Position numbers and translations under genes: made by a program
Notes under the pieces: generated by a model
The model's database searches: none
What the model saw: the letters and a program-made list of their open reading frames with translations, nothing else
What the model was told of the DNA's origin: nothing
Source of the DNA: Icerya purchasi
Taxonomy: Eukaryota; Arthropoda; Insecta; Hemiptera; Monophlebidae
DNA length: 64,000 nucleotides
Assembly (NCBI GenBank): GCA_039619475.1
Contig: CM077115.1
Location: forward strand, 534,472,315-534,536,314
Reading direction: 5' to 3'
Part shown: positions 9,696-20,120 of the stretch, piece after piece
How the letters are laid out: each line of letters starts with the position of its first letter
Numbering within the stretch: the first letter of the stretch is position 1

Positions 9696-10569
9696 AGCAT
9701 TTTCAATATATTCCGGAATTCTCAATGCCGAACCTTATCATGAAAATTTTGCAATAAACAAGAAAGAATGCGTAGAGCATGTGTAAAAGAGAATGGGCAC
9801 TCGCTTACGCGATTTGGTCAATAAGACAGTTGAAGAAAAACACACCAAGGCCGGTAACACAACTAGAAAAATAATTCTTTCTTGCAAAGGCAAACTTACC
9901 AGCAAATTGATCGATAAATTAACAGTTTATTACGGCCTGGCTGTAAGAAGAAACTATGATTCGGTACAAAATATGAAAGATGCTATATGGGCAACTTACT
10001 TTCATTATAACTCCACGGAACGATAAATGTCTAAAAAGATCTGGCCCATAGTGCGCTTAGCAGCGTGCTTCAGCTATGAACACACGCTTTTATCATTCAA
10101 ACACGATTATGATCCATTACCAAGTCACGTTTCATCAGCTATCAAGCCCATTTATGAAGAACTCAGTAAAGGAGAACTTTTTGAGCGGTGTGTTGGTGGC
10201 TTTACGCAAAATAATAATGAAAGTTTGAACCAGTTAATTTGGAAAATTAGTCCAAAAATGCTTCCTACTGGCTCAAAAATAGTCCAGATTGTTGCATTTG
10301 TCGCTACTGGCACTTTCAACGACGGAATCTCAACTTTATTACTTTTTATGCACGGTATGGATATAAAACTTGGCCGAAACAGCCACGAGTATGCCCGAAA
10401 AGAGGATGAGAATCGTATACTCATAGCCGAAAAAAAAGGCTGACGCTGAGACTCGAGAAGCAAAAATTCGTCACAGGCAAGAGCAAAATGATGCCCTGGA
10501 TATTGTGGCTGCAGCAGGTTCTCTTCTTGATGGTGCCGGAATCGACGACTTTAGGGAAGTTGAAAAAAA
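9696..10569 (+). pseudogene. Kolobok-like transposase copy 2 (C-terminal half)
   Basis: Similar along its length to residues about 308-581 of the intact transposase at 47870-49615. Matching blocks are KKECVEHV, LIDKLTVYYGLAVRRN, a conserved QNNNESLNQLIW with the presumed catalytic Glu, and a C-terminal R/E-rich tail. Stops occur at about 9784 and 10024, and an A-run frameshift near 10430-10440 displaces the tail into another frame. The N-terminal half with the first two presumed catalytic Asp is missing or beyond recognition, replaced by the Tc1 remnant. Confidence 0.8.
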
Positions 10570-11178
10570 AAAAAATCTTTTTAATCAATTCTACTTATTT
10601 TCACTGCTTTCTACAACTAAAAATCTATTGTTAAAGATTATCAAATATAACAAATATACTCGAGGGATAGATATAAGAATATTTAAAATATACATTTTTT
10701 TGATATGGTGCTTTTAAATCTATGCTCATTTATTAATCCCGTAAAAGCCATGAACTGACCCCATTAACAGGGTCTTCACCTCGTTTATTCCTTGCTTACT
10801 CCTCTTTTTCTGCTGTACACAGAGTTTAATAGTAAATCTAGTAATTTTTCTCGTCCTAATATCCAAATTTTGAAAGATCTCTTGTGATCGTATACGTTAC
10901 TGTTGATTATTTATTCAAATCCGAAGCAGTATTTAATTTTTAAATTCTATCGATTTGCAAATTCACTTTTTTTGAATTAGAGAAAAATGAAATTAGGTTC
11001 AGGAACTTTTGTTTTATGGGAGGGGGGACTGTTTTTATAATTTTCAACAGATGCATTAATGCTTTTTATATGCATACACTTCATAAAAAAATAAATAAAA
11101 CAGAATATACCATTTAATTAAGAATAAGCTGAAGAGCACCCGTTCACTGTAAGTTTCTATATTGCTATTTCATTGTAG
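10570..11178. other. No recognisable feature
   Basis: AT-rich sequence after the Kolobok-like remnant. I see no coding potential, terminal repeat or RNA gene. It may hold the unrecognised 3' end of Kolobok-like copy 2, and near 11168-11178 a pyrimidine stretch ending TTCATTGTAG that could be a splice acceptor for the next fragment. Confidence 0.5.
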
Positions 11179-11471
11179 GAGAAACACTAACTCTTGGAGG
11201 GTATTCGTATAGAATTAATGGTATTCGAAATGGAAAGAAATATTGGAAATGTAACTCAGGATGTAAAGCTACAGTTGTAACTGAGGATGGCGAATTAATT
11301 ATATCACGCGGTCAACACGAACGAACCCATATACCAAGAAGAGTGAGTGATTTAAGAACTAGTGAAAGCGTACCGAGTTTAAAAAGGAAAGCTAGTGACA
11401 AACTAGATGAACCCATTTCGAAAATTTACCAAGACGCAATCGTTCAAATTCCGATCAGTATGCAAAAATAA
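11179..11471 (+). pseudogene. FLYWCH zinc-finger exon-like fragment
   Basis: Open segment following a plausible splice acceptor (TTCATTGTAG ending at 11178) and ending with TAA at 11469-11471. It encodes LGGYSYRI, then YWKCNSGCKATV and GQHERTH: the aromatic-rich, C-x4-C ... H-x3-H pattern of a FLYWCH zinc finger, a DNA- or protein-binding module related to the zinc fingers of Mutator-like transposases. A basic Ser-rich linker follows (SLKRKASDKLDEP). No upstream exon is recognisable. It could be a captured host exon, a MULE N-terminus, or the N-terminal part of the following hAT relic. Confidence 0.6.
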
Positions 11472-13915
11472 AAAAGAGAGAATTTCTATAGCTCAAGCCG
11501 TGTGCTTGACCACAGACGGATGGACGTCTATTAAAAATGAACATTATATACAGCTGTAACTGCACATTATATTGATGAAAATAGTAAGTTATGCGCGAAT
11601 TTATTAAGCTGCCTAAGTTATAATGACCGTCATACAAGCGAAAATATCAGTGTATTTTTCAAAAATGAAATAGTCCGATGGGACCTTTCCAATAAGGTAA
11701 CACAGCAATCGTCAGTGACAATGCAGCAAATTAGGTTGCAGCTTTTCGTATTGACGGTTGGCATTCAATAAGTTGTTTTGCGCATACATTAAATATTATT
11801 GTACAAAATGGAATTACAGAAAAAAAAAGTACTGTGATGAAAGTTAAAAATATAGTGGAGTATTTTAAGCGTAGTCATCAAGCACAATCTAAATTATTAG
11901 AGATGCAAAACAAGATGAATTTACTCACACTGAAATTAAAGCAGGATGTTTGCACAAGGTGGAATTCTACTTATGACATGTTAAATCGTATACTTGTGAT
12001 TAAATTATCAGCTTTAAATAAAAATGTTTCTTATTTAAGGACAGAGGACTGAGAAATTATATAAATAAGTGCTCACCAATATTAAAAAATGTTACGAAAT
12101 TACTACTGAAATCAGCTGCGATAAATATGTCAGTTTATCAAAAGTAATAATACATTGTAAAAATTATTAAAAGGCCACATTCAAAAATATAATGGAAAAT
12201 TACCTTTAATACAAAATTTAATTTTTAAAAGAAAAAAAAAGAAAAAACATAGAAATCGATAATCGTTTCTACGGTAAATTTGATATTGAACAATCATTTT
12301 CACATGCCGAAGCAACAGTGTTAGTATAAAAATGTAATATATCGAAATGTTAAACACGAAATCGCGTTACTACTACGATACAGAGCACAAACAGAACTAA
12401 CTCGTTAATGCATTACGAGAGCTAAATACAACAATATATCGCGATAAGACAAGACTATTTCGGGCGGTAACCGAATATTTCCGCTATTTACGATAGCCTA
12501 GGTCGACTCCCCTTAACTTTGCTGATAAGAGACTAAGAGAGAGCGCCCACTTCAGCGATACGATTCCGAAACGACAGCGATTTTAAATCGTAAGCGATAG
12601 CAACACGATTCCGATACGACGTAACGCCCACTGAAGCAACGCGATTTATCCGCTGGAGAAGCAACTTAATTTATGATGTGTAGTGCAAAAAATGTTGTAT
12701 TTTTCTTCGTTTTTTCCTGTTCTTCTTTTAGTGAAGAAGCAATGTATCGTTAGTAAATCTTAACAATTTAAATCAAAAAAGAAAACAACGTTATTGAGTA
12801 CATCCATTTTTTCAAAAGAGTAACAGAATAAACGCTTTAATGTTTATAAAGAACTGAATATATACTCGGAAAAGTTCTAAAGTTTTTATGGAATGAATAA
12901 GAAAACGTTTAATTGGTTAGTAGAGAAAATTGGCCCAAAAATTGTAAAAAAGAACACCCATTTTAGAACATTTATACACCGCAGAAACGTATTTTAATCA
13001 CATTACGGGAAATACATTTGTTAATTATGTATACCTAATGTTTGGAAACATTTTCTATACCACATATATATACATATATATTGCTGTTAATTTATATTAC
13101 ATAACAAAATAAGAAAATGTAAATATTAATATTTATTTCATAAATATGAATTGTTTTTAAAAATATTCTGAAATAAATTAACACCGATTTTAAATTGTTA
13201 TTTTTGCCGATTATTCATATTACGCATAAAAATTCAGAATGTAATCAAACAATCGCTTGCTCAAGCAACCAAAAATAAAACATGTAGCACTCGAGCGACG
13301 GCAATACGATAGTTGCTTATCGGTTGCTTGTCGCATCGTGTAAGTGGGCGCTAACTCATTTAATAACGTGAGTTATATTATTCTGAACTACATTTTGTTG
13401 CTATCGTATCGGAATCGTATCGCTTAAGTGGGCGCTCTCCCTAACAAACAGCATTAGATCCACGATTTAAAAAAAAAGGATCGAAAAAGGATAATGCTTA
13501 AAAACAAAGATACAAGAACCCACAATTGTACCGTGCACATCCACAGGCACAACAACTTGTTATGCTCCAACACCAAAAAAAAACAAACTTATTTTCAATA
13601 TGGGACGACTTTGATGAAGAAATAGCAACACTTATTCCGGCAGATCCGGTTAGTGCTGGTATTGCCGAAATTGAAAAATATTTACATGAACCATTAATAA
13701 ACCGCTATGAAAATTCATTGAAATGGTGGCATAACAGAAAAGAAGTCTTCCCAATTTTATATAATTATATGTTGAAAAGATTAAATTTAATTGCGTCTTC
13801 CGTTCCCGGTGAACGGATTTTTTCTAAAGCCGGGTTAATTTTAAATGAATCTAGAAAACGATTAACATTGAAAAAATCAAATGAATTATTATTTATAAGT
13901 TCTAATATAAAATAA
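11472..13915 (+). pseudogene. hAT-family transposase, broken
   Basis: The fragments are in order and belong to a hAT transposase. About 11480-11560 reads AQAVCLTTDGWTS with the first catalytic Asp. Frameshifted pieces follow with the YNDRHTSENI region, a degenerate SDNAAN-like block (about 11715) and CFAHTLNIIVQ (about 11780). 11834-12049 is open (TRWNSTYDML). After an inserted element, LDPRFK occurs near 13455, and 13526-13915 encodes the C-terminal dimerisation domain (WWHNRKEVFPILYNYMLKRL, SSVPGERIFSKAG). Several stops and frameshifts plus the 12537-13440 insertion make it non-functional. Terminal repeats and 8 bp duplications were not identified. Confidence 0.85.
12537..13440. mobile_element. 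Non-autonomous inverted-repeat element inside the hAT gene
   Basis: About 0.9 kb without coding potential, between two hAT coding blocks. Its ends are inverted repeats: left GAGAGCGCCCACTTCAGCGA (from about 12539), right, inverted, GAGAGCGCCCACTTAAGCGA, both continuing into TACGATTCCGA. Related GCGCCCACT/CGATTCCGATACGA units recur inside each end (about 12595-12650 and 13330-13355). CTAA at 12533-12536 and 13441-13444 may be a short target duplication. I cannot assign a superfamily. Confidence 0.7.
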
Positions 13916-14332
13916 TATCAATAGCAGATAATTTCCTATTTTTTAAAAAATTATTAATGATTAAATTGATGTTATTATTTCGACTATAACATCATTTATT
14001 ATTGTTAACTATAAAATTTGCTATCATTATTCTCATTTTTCGTTTTATGATTCTTTTATAATTCTTCTTCCTTCAATAATAGTATGCTATCTTTCAATCA
14101 TATTCATAACTTCTACAAATTGCAATTCAAATTATTTAGTTTATTTATTTTTTTTTTTTTTGTATATATTATTACCAGTACATACATTTAACAATAGATT
14201 TGTTAAAATATCGTTTAATGGTATTCTTTTGTTGTGTAAAAAGTAGTGGTGTTTGCGCAGGTTAGAAAACTTATACGAAAAAATATAAAATATAAGTATT
14301 ATGTATTGAAGCGGTATATTAGTGCCCACGTC
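13916..14332. other. AT-rich, no feature seen
   Basis: Sequence after the hAT stop codon, poly-T and AT rich. It may include the hAT 3' non-coding region. No terminal repeat recognised. Confidence 0.5.
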
Positions 14333-15026
14333 TGTTCACAGGGATGCCACCGCGGCTTTTCTCCGCGGAATTTCAATCTATATTATTATTATTATTGAGC
14401 CAAGAAATAGATTGAGATTTTGGTTTTATTCTAAAGTTACTTACACCGGGTTTTCTTAGACGGTCGACCGCTGAAAAGACAAAATTATAACGACAAATAT
14501 TGCGAAATTATATACATATATGACAAATTAAATTTAGATAAATTTGTACGTATCACTGCTGCCGGTGATTTCCCAGGATCCGTAAGTTGACGATATGTTG
14601 ACTATTGATGATGCGGAGAAATCGACGTGCCTTATTGTAGATTTAATGAACGATGACCTGAATTACTGCGAACTTATATTCGAGCTAACGCGTACAATTC
14701 CGTTTTTTAACACTTTTACAAATTTTCTTAGTTCGTTACCGAAAACCGGGTACACTTCTTCGACGAACGTTTTGTACTAGCCACCGTACTGACCGCTTGT
14801 CTCCAAACTCAGGTATTCACTGAAGTCTTAACTCAACTCCAGAGTTAACTCAAGTGACGTTTTCTGCCGCCTTTCCGCTCGTAACCGCTGGAGCTGACCC
14901 TATCACGTAGATCCTTTCTTTATCGCTGGATGATGATTGGCCACCCCACCGACAACAGGATGTCATTTGTTAACACATTCACACTCTCACCAATTATTCT
15001 GTTTTCCATGTAATGGACACATTACA
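14333..15026 (+). repeat. LTR-like repeat, copy A
   Basis: Shares a series of blocks in the same order with 36936-37931: GGATGCCACCG, CCGCGGAATT, AGCCAAGAAAT, GACGGTCGACCGCT, CCGACAACAGGAT, and the end block CCATGTAATGGACACATTACA. It begins TG and ends CA, and both copies stand alone without internal coding sequence. A solo LTR of an LTR retrotransposon is therefore the simplest reading. A target duplication was not found. The final block contains a perfect 7 bp inverted repeat (TGTAATG/CATTACA). Confidence 0.55.
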
Positions 15027-16660
15027 GTATATACAAAAAATGAGTGAACCAACTTCAAGAGCAATTAAGAACAAAGCAATAATGCTTCCGGACAATCTGT
15101 GTTTTTATTTGGTTTTTTAATGAAGTCAGTTGCAATAATAAATTATGACTAAATATTTTTCAAATACCATGAAATGAAAACAATACTAAGACACATACCG
15201 TTGAAAGTTTTTAATGAAACACACAACTTAATATTCTAGTAATGCAATTCTAACATTGCCACAAAATTTTATAGAGTTAATTATTTCTTCAGATCTGTTC
15301 GTGATCATCTGAATCTTTTAATTAAATTTTTTCAGTTTTTACAAATGCACAGTATAATTCAGCTCTTGGTCCATTAATGTAGTACGTAAGTTCGCGATTT
15401 TCTGATCTCTCTGTAAATATTTCAAATCCGAAAAGTCTATTCCGAATCAAGCTCTTTCGGATGTAGCGTTAGACAAAATAAGCAATTTATTTCATCACGA
15501 GCAGAAATTTAAGAAAATTTATTATCCGGATATTTGAATTAAAATGGTTATAACGAGTATCCTATGACAATTTTTATGCACACAATTTAATTTGGTGTCA
15601 GTCTACCTAATATTTGTATTTTTATTTTTTCTGATATGGGGTAGCAAATGGAATGTTTTTTCTTTTAATGATATAAATTGGATTTTCAGTCATAATATTT
15701 ACACATGAAGAGAGCAGAAATGTATGAACTCTCAAAAACTGACATGAATAATTGTATTAAATTAACATTACTAGGCTCACAAAGTTTAAAATTGAACCCA
15801 AAAGGAAAAAATATAATTAAAGAAATGAGTCGGTTATATTTCGTGGTATTTAAAAAATGTATCGTTATAACTTATTATAGCTACTGACCTTATTAAAAAC
15901 CAAATAAAATCGTACCATTTGACTAGAAACATTACTGGTATGTTATTAAATACCATAAATAATGGAAATAAAAAAAAAAAAAGAAAAAAAAAGAAAAGAA
16001 AACGGTAGATGGAGAGATTTTGTTAATTTTTCTTTAAGCAATTGGAAAACAATAACAAATTAAATATAAAAAATTAACAAAATGCGGAATAATAATTAGC
16101 AAAAAAAAAAAACTACGCAAAAGTCCTTTTTAGCTAATTTATAAGGTGGTATATTTAATTCGGGCACAAAACTAGGCAAGCCCAAAAGTAACCCGTATTG
16201 AATATGTGAGAATCCGTTGCCGGTAAATCAAAATTGCGTGAAGAAAATGCGCGCCGTGTTCAAGGACGTTTTACTCTGCTTTGTGCGATCGGAGTACTCC
16301 GCGAAGTTGGAGTTGAATACGCAGCGAAGAGTGTGATTATACGCTGGATATGAGACAACTCTGTCGGAGTTGGAGCTGAGGAGCGGATATATATCCGCAG
16401 TCGGAAAGGACACGTCTACATCCAACTCCTCAAGCGGAGTTGATTTGCGCATCTCTACTAAATAGCATAGCCAACACTGACAATGTCGCATTACTTATCA
16501 AATACCAATATGTTTGTAAGCTCAGTTGGGTTTCAGAATTTAGCCAGTAAAGAGATGTGCTTTCGTTGGGCACATAGAAATATATTCTTACAATAATTAG
16601 GAAACCGATTTCCAAAAATGTATTGTATGAAGTAAGTGATATTGTGAAAAACAACGCTAC
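15027..16660. other. AT-rich interval with GC-rich inverted repeats at 16240-16470
   Basis: 15027-16230 shows no coding sequence. At 16240-16470 several CGGAGTTGGAG/CTCCGC motifs occur in both orientations (for example CTCCTCAAGCGGAGTTG near 16425), followed by GCGCATCTCTACT. This looks like the terminal or subterminal region of a DNA transposon, possibly the hAT-like fragment that follows, but no matching far end was found. Confidence 0.45.
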
Positions 16661-16661
16661 A

Positions 16662-16856
16662 ATGAAACGCTTTTATCCATTCGGGGGGTGGGGGGGGGGG
16701 AGTGAGCAGTTGCAAAAAAGAAGAGGAAAGAGCCTCGATGAGTTTCAAGCATCTCTGCCTAAAATTTCAAAGTTTTTTCATCAGACGAATAGAACTGTAG
16801 ATAACGGTAGTGACAATATTTCTGACCCTGAGCCGAACAAAATTGCAAATGGGTAG
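16662..16856 (+). CDS. Short hAT-like N-terminus (uncertain)
   Basis: 64-residue frame starting MKRFYPFGG and containing SLDEFQASLPKISKFF. The arrangement (MKR...SG, a basic stretch, then LPKISxFF) resembles the N-terminal leader of TTF-zinc-finger hAT proteins annotated as zinc finger MYM-type protein 1-like in insects. That is recognition from memory. A G-rich run (16684-16701) encodes the GGWGGG part and may hide a frameshift. No zinc finger or catalytic domain follows, so at best it is a fragment. Confidence 0.35.
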   Translation: MKRFYPFGGWGGGSEQLQKRRGKSLDEFQASLPKISKFFHQTNRTVDNGSDNISDPEPNKIANG

Positions 16857-17143
16857 CCCCCCAAAACGAAAACTTCCGCCGCAACCAAATTGGTATGTCA
16901 GGTATTATTTGTTGCTCTGGTTCGACGTGTTTGGTTTTCTCTACGATCAAAGTTTTCTCTTCAAAGTTTATTAAAAGTATCATTTGTTAAATTGCAATAT
17001 TCATATCTGTCTTTTTAAGCCGTTTCCAAATACGTAATTACTGCGGGGGGATACACCACTACTGTTTCTCGAGTAATCAAAGAAAACAGTAAGTAAATTT
17101 TTGCGCGTTCATTTAAAACATTTTCATTAGTAAAATAATAAAG

Positions 17144-18028
17144 ATGGTGTCGTGTCGAAAACGTGGCGAAGCGCTACCTGCAGCGGGAGATTATGCGGTG
17201 TGTAGTGCCTGTTCGGGTCAGTTACACTTTCAGTGCAGCGGTGTAGCGGCGTCGACTTGGCGCTGAAAGGGCAGCCAGGAGAGAGGTGGGTGGCAGTGTC
17301 CTGAGTGCCGCGGCAAAATTGAGAAAAGAGGCAATGGTGATAAAGATGAGTGCAGCAGTAGCAAGCAGAGCACGGATTCGGAACGAGGTAGCCGCATTGC
17401 ATGATAAGCTCGAGAGAGTGCACTTGTCGACCGGTAGATCAGTTGCGCAGCGAGAACGAACAGCTGGGTCAACAAGTCGAATCGCTGCGAGGCCGAAAAT
17501 GACCAGCTCAAGTTGGCGAACGGAGTGCAGCGTGATCGTGTCGGGGGCCTAGAGCAGTACACGCGCAAGGATAACCTAATAATAGGCAACGTGACGAACG
17601 ACAACTTATACGACATCGTCGAGAAGATCGCCACAACTGCCGGCACTGAGCTGATAAATAGTGACCTGAGTGTGTGCCATCGACTACCCAAGTTTAGCGG
17701 GCAATCGCATGCAAGTGTCGTTGTTAAATTTACCCACGGAGTGACCAAGCTCTCATTTCTAAAAGCATGTCGAACTAAGCGTCCAATATTGAAAGATATC
17801 ATATTCACCGAACCGGCCGCCCTGGCAATCCAAAACATTTTCGTAAACGAGCACATATCATCAGAAAACAGTAAACTATTCCTTGCGGCCCGCGGTTTAA
17901 AACAAAAAGGATGGAAGTTTATCTGGACTAGTGATGGGAAGATATTTGGCAGGTGGAACGAAGAGGCGCCGACTATTCTTCTTAAATCATATGAGATAAT
18001 CGAGTCCTTCAATAACGATAGTTGCTGA
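17144..18028 (+). pseudogene. CR1-like LINE ORF1 copy, decayed
   Basis: Plus-strand copy of the ORF1 at 27686-28597. It begins MVSCRKRGEALPAAGDYAVC (PHD-type zinc finger; one cysteine of the intact copy is Arg here), has a TGA at about 17264, and frameshifts into the coiled-coil region. From 17550 to 18028 it gives a long open C-terminal part (LEQYTRKDNLIIGNV, SVCHRLPKFSGQSHA, GWKFIWTSDGKIFGR) that matches the FP-protein-like C-terminal domain of the intact copy. Upstream, AGTAAGTAAATTTT matches the leader of the intact LINE. It ends shortly before the AAT tract of the next LINE. Confidence 0.85.
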
Positions 18029-18058
18029 CTATTGTCGTGAACCAGTTAGGTACACAAG

Positions 18059-18061
<3 letters not shown>

Positions 18062-18089
<28 letters not shown>

Positions 18090-20115
18090 TTTTTTTTTGA
18101 TTAATAACTGTATTTCGATAGCGCTTTTTACAATACAAGTTGTGTACAAAGGCGCCAAGCCAAGCACCGCCGTTAGGCTTAATCTTGACCCGGGACCTTC
18201 TTACAATAAATCTTAAGTAATGAGCTTTAGGAATTTAATTTTTATACATATCGGGGTTGATAAACTAAATGCTACATAATCTGATGGGTTATGCACTGTG
18301 TACTTATTTAATAGACAATAATGTTTTGTTATATGTACATTTTTTTTTTTTTTCTTCTTCGAATGACGCGAGTGTGATTGATTCCAGTTTGATTTACCAT
18401 TTGGGCTCGATTGTCTTTTCCGGATATTAATAATAAAATTTACGTACGTGTTGGTGTGTGGTTTTTAAGTGTGGTGTTTTTATTTAAGTGAGTAATGTAA
18501 ATCACTGTAGGTTGTTATTTTTGCCAGTAAATTTTGGTTTTAAAACCGAGAACGCGAATTTTTGAAATTTAGTTGCCAAAGTTGAATTACTCAAGTTGAA
18601 GTTTTCTAGGTTGAAGTTTCTGATGTCGTCATACTTAGTGCAGTGAAAGATTACATGATTGGCGTTTTCAATTTCCCCACAGTCACATTTGTCGTCTTCG
18701 GTGATTTTGTATTTTTTTAAATAGGCTCCGAAATGTCCGTGGTCAGTGAGGAGTTGGGTAGTATAAAAGTCAGGTGATAACTGTAAGCCTGTTCTAATGT
18801 TTGGGATTAGCCCGTGGGTATGCCGACCTACCGTGTCTCTTTCCCAGGAGCTTTGCCATGTAGAAATGAAATAGTTTTTGATGTATCTTTTGAGCTGTTT
18901 TAGTGATATTTTTATATGTAGGTCGTGCTGGATTAGCATGTAGGAACTGCTCTGAAGGGGATTTATTGGAGGTAAAAAGTTCATTATTTGGTAGACATGA
19001 TCATTAATATATTCAAAATTTTTATGGTTTTTTATGGTAAAAATGATTGATCTATAGTTGATTTCTAGGTCTAAGGGAAGGACTCCCGTAAGGGCAACAG
19101 CGGCGCTATGAGAAATTGTCCGGTAAGCTCTACAGGCGTTTATTAAGTATTTACGTTGCATAGAGTAGATTTTTTGCTTTAGGGTTTTCTTTTTTAGGTG
19201 TTGGAAAAACACAGAGCTGCAGTAACACACTGTGTTTTCAACAAGTGACTTGTACAATACAAGTCTGTATCTGTAATCAAATCCCCATGTGTTTCTGCAC
19301 ACTTTTAGTAATTGATAGTATTTAACGTCTAGCTTAGATGTAGTGTATTCTATGTGTTGTTTAAAGGAGAGTTTATTGTCTAATATGACTCCGAGATATT
19401 TAAAATGTTCGACTACGTTTAAGGTGATCCCCCTGTAAAGTACTTTGATATTTTTTCTTTTTAGTTTCAGGGAGTTTGTGAAAAGGGACACAAAACATTT
19501 TTCAACTGAGAGATTAAGCTTTACTTCATTTAGCCAGGCTCCGAGTAACTCAAGCGTTTTATTAGCTGTTCTTTCGAGATTGATTTTTGTGTCGTCCGTT
19601 ATTATAAATAGTAGGTCATCAGCATATGCGCATAAGTCAACGTTCTTGTCGTATGGTAATTGAAGAGCTTGGTTGAATAGTATATTCCAGAATAGTGGAC
19701 CTAAAACGCTACCCTGTGGGCAGCCTTTATTAGTTTCGATGTTTGCACTGTGATTACCTATTTGGAGAGTTACACGTCTGTTATTAAGGTAATGGTATAT
19801 TGTACTTAACAATGGTATATCTTTGATCAAAATAGATTTTAGAATGTCAAACAGGGCAGGGTGCCAGCAATTGTCAAAGGCTCCTTTAATGTCCACTCCT
19901 ATTACAAGATCATTCGATTTTTTCTTAAGGTTGCTGCTAACCTTGCTGATCGCGTAATTCACAGCATGTTCTGTGGACAGACCTTGTCTGAATCCAAATT
20001 GTCTTTTATCTAAAAAATTTGTTGAGTTTAGATGGCAGTTTATCTTGTTTTTTAGTAGTTTTTCGTAAATTTTGCTTATAGAATTTAAAAGACATATTGG
20101 GCGATAGGAGCTTTC
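18062..20115 (-). mobile_element. R1-like LINE F, 5'-truncated
   Basis: Minus-strand LINE. Its 3' end is at the left, with an A-run followed by (ATT)n (plus-strand AAT tract 18062-18089). Then come about 410 bp of 3' untranslated sequence and the ORF2 C-terminal half. The 5' side stops in the fingers of the reverse transcriptase near 20112, where a plus-strand LINE begins, giving a head-to-head junction. Confidence 0.85.
18502..20112 (-). pseudogene. Reverse transcriptase C-terminal half (R1-like LINE F ORF2)
   Basis: Open from the truncated 5' edge: SYRPICLLNSISKIYEKLL (fingers, about 20100-20045) through an internal Met at 19962 to the stop at 18502. Reverse transcriptase motifs GVDIKGAFDN, CPQGSVLGPLFWNILF and the catalytic YADD (residues 113-116 counted from that Met) are intact. 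The C-terminus has a CCHC-type finger (CDCGEIENANHVIFHC), typical of R1-clade LINEs. No endonuclease domain remains. This frame has no stops, so the copy is young or under little decay, but the 5' truncation makes it non-autonomous. Confidence 0.88.
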
Positions 20116-20120
20116 GAAAC

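Larger units (their letters stand above)
8732..10569 (+). mobile_element. Kolobok-like element copy 2 (decayed, 3' end not found)
   Basis: At TTAA 8728-8731 the sequence continues GGGGTTAGGTGG and then a T/A-rich block very like the left end of the complete Kolobok-like element at 46679. A decayed transposase of the same family follows at about 9696-10569. Between them lies a minus-strand Tc1 remnant. No matching right terminus with TTAA was found downstream. Confidence 0.65.

Noticed and set aside
17230..18012. 260-codon minus-strand frame
   Set aside because: Antisense shadow of the decayed LINE ORF1, which is recognisable on the plus strand.
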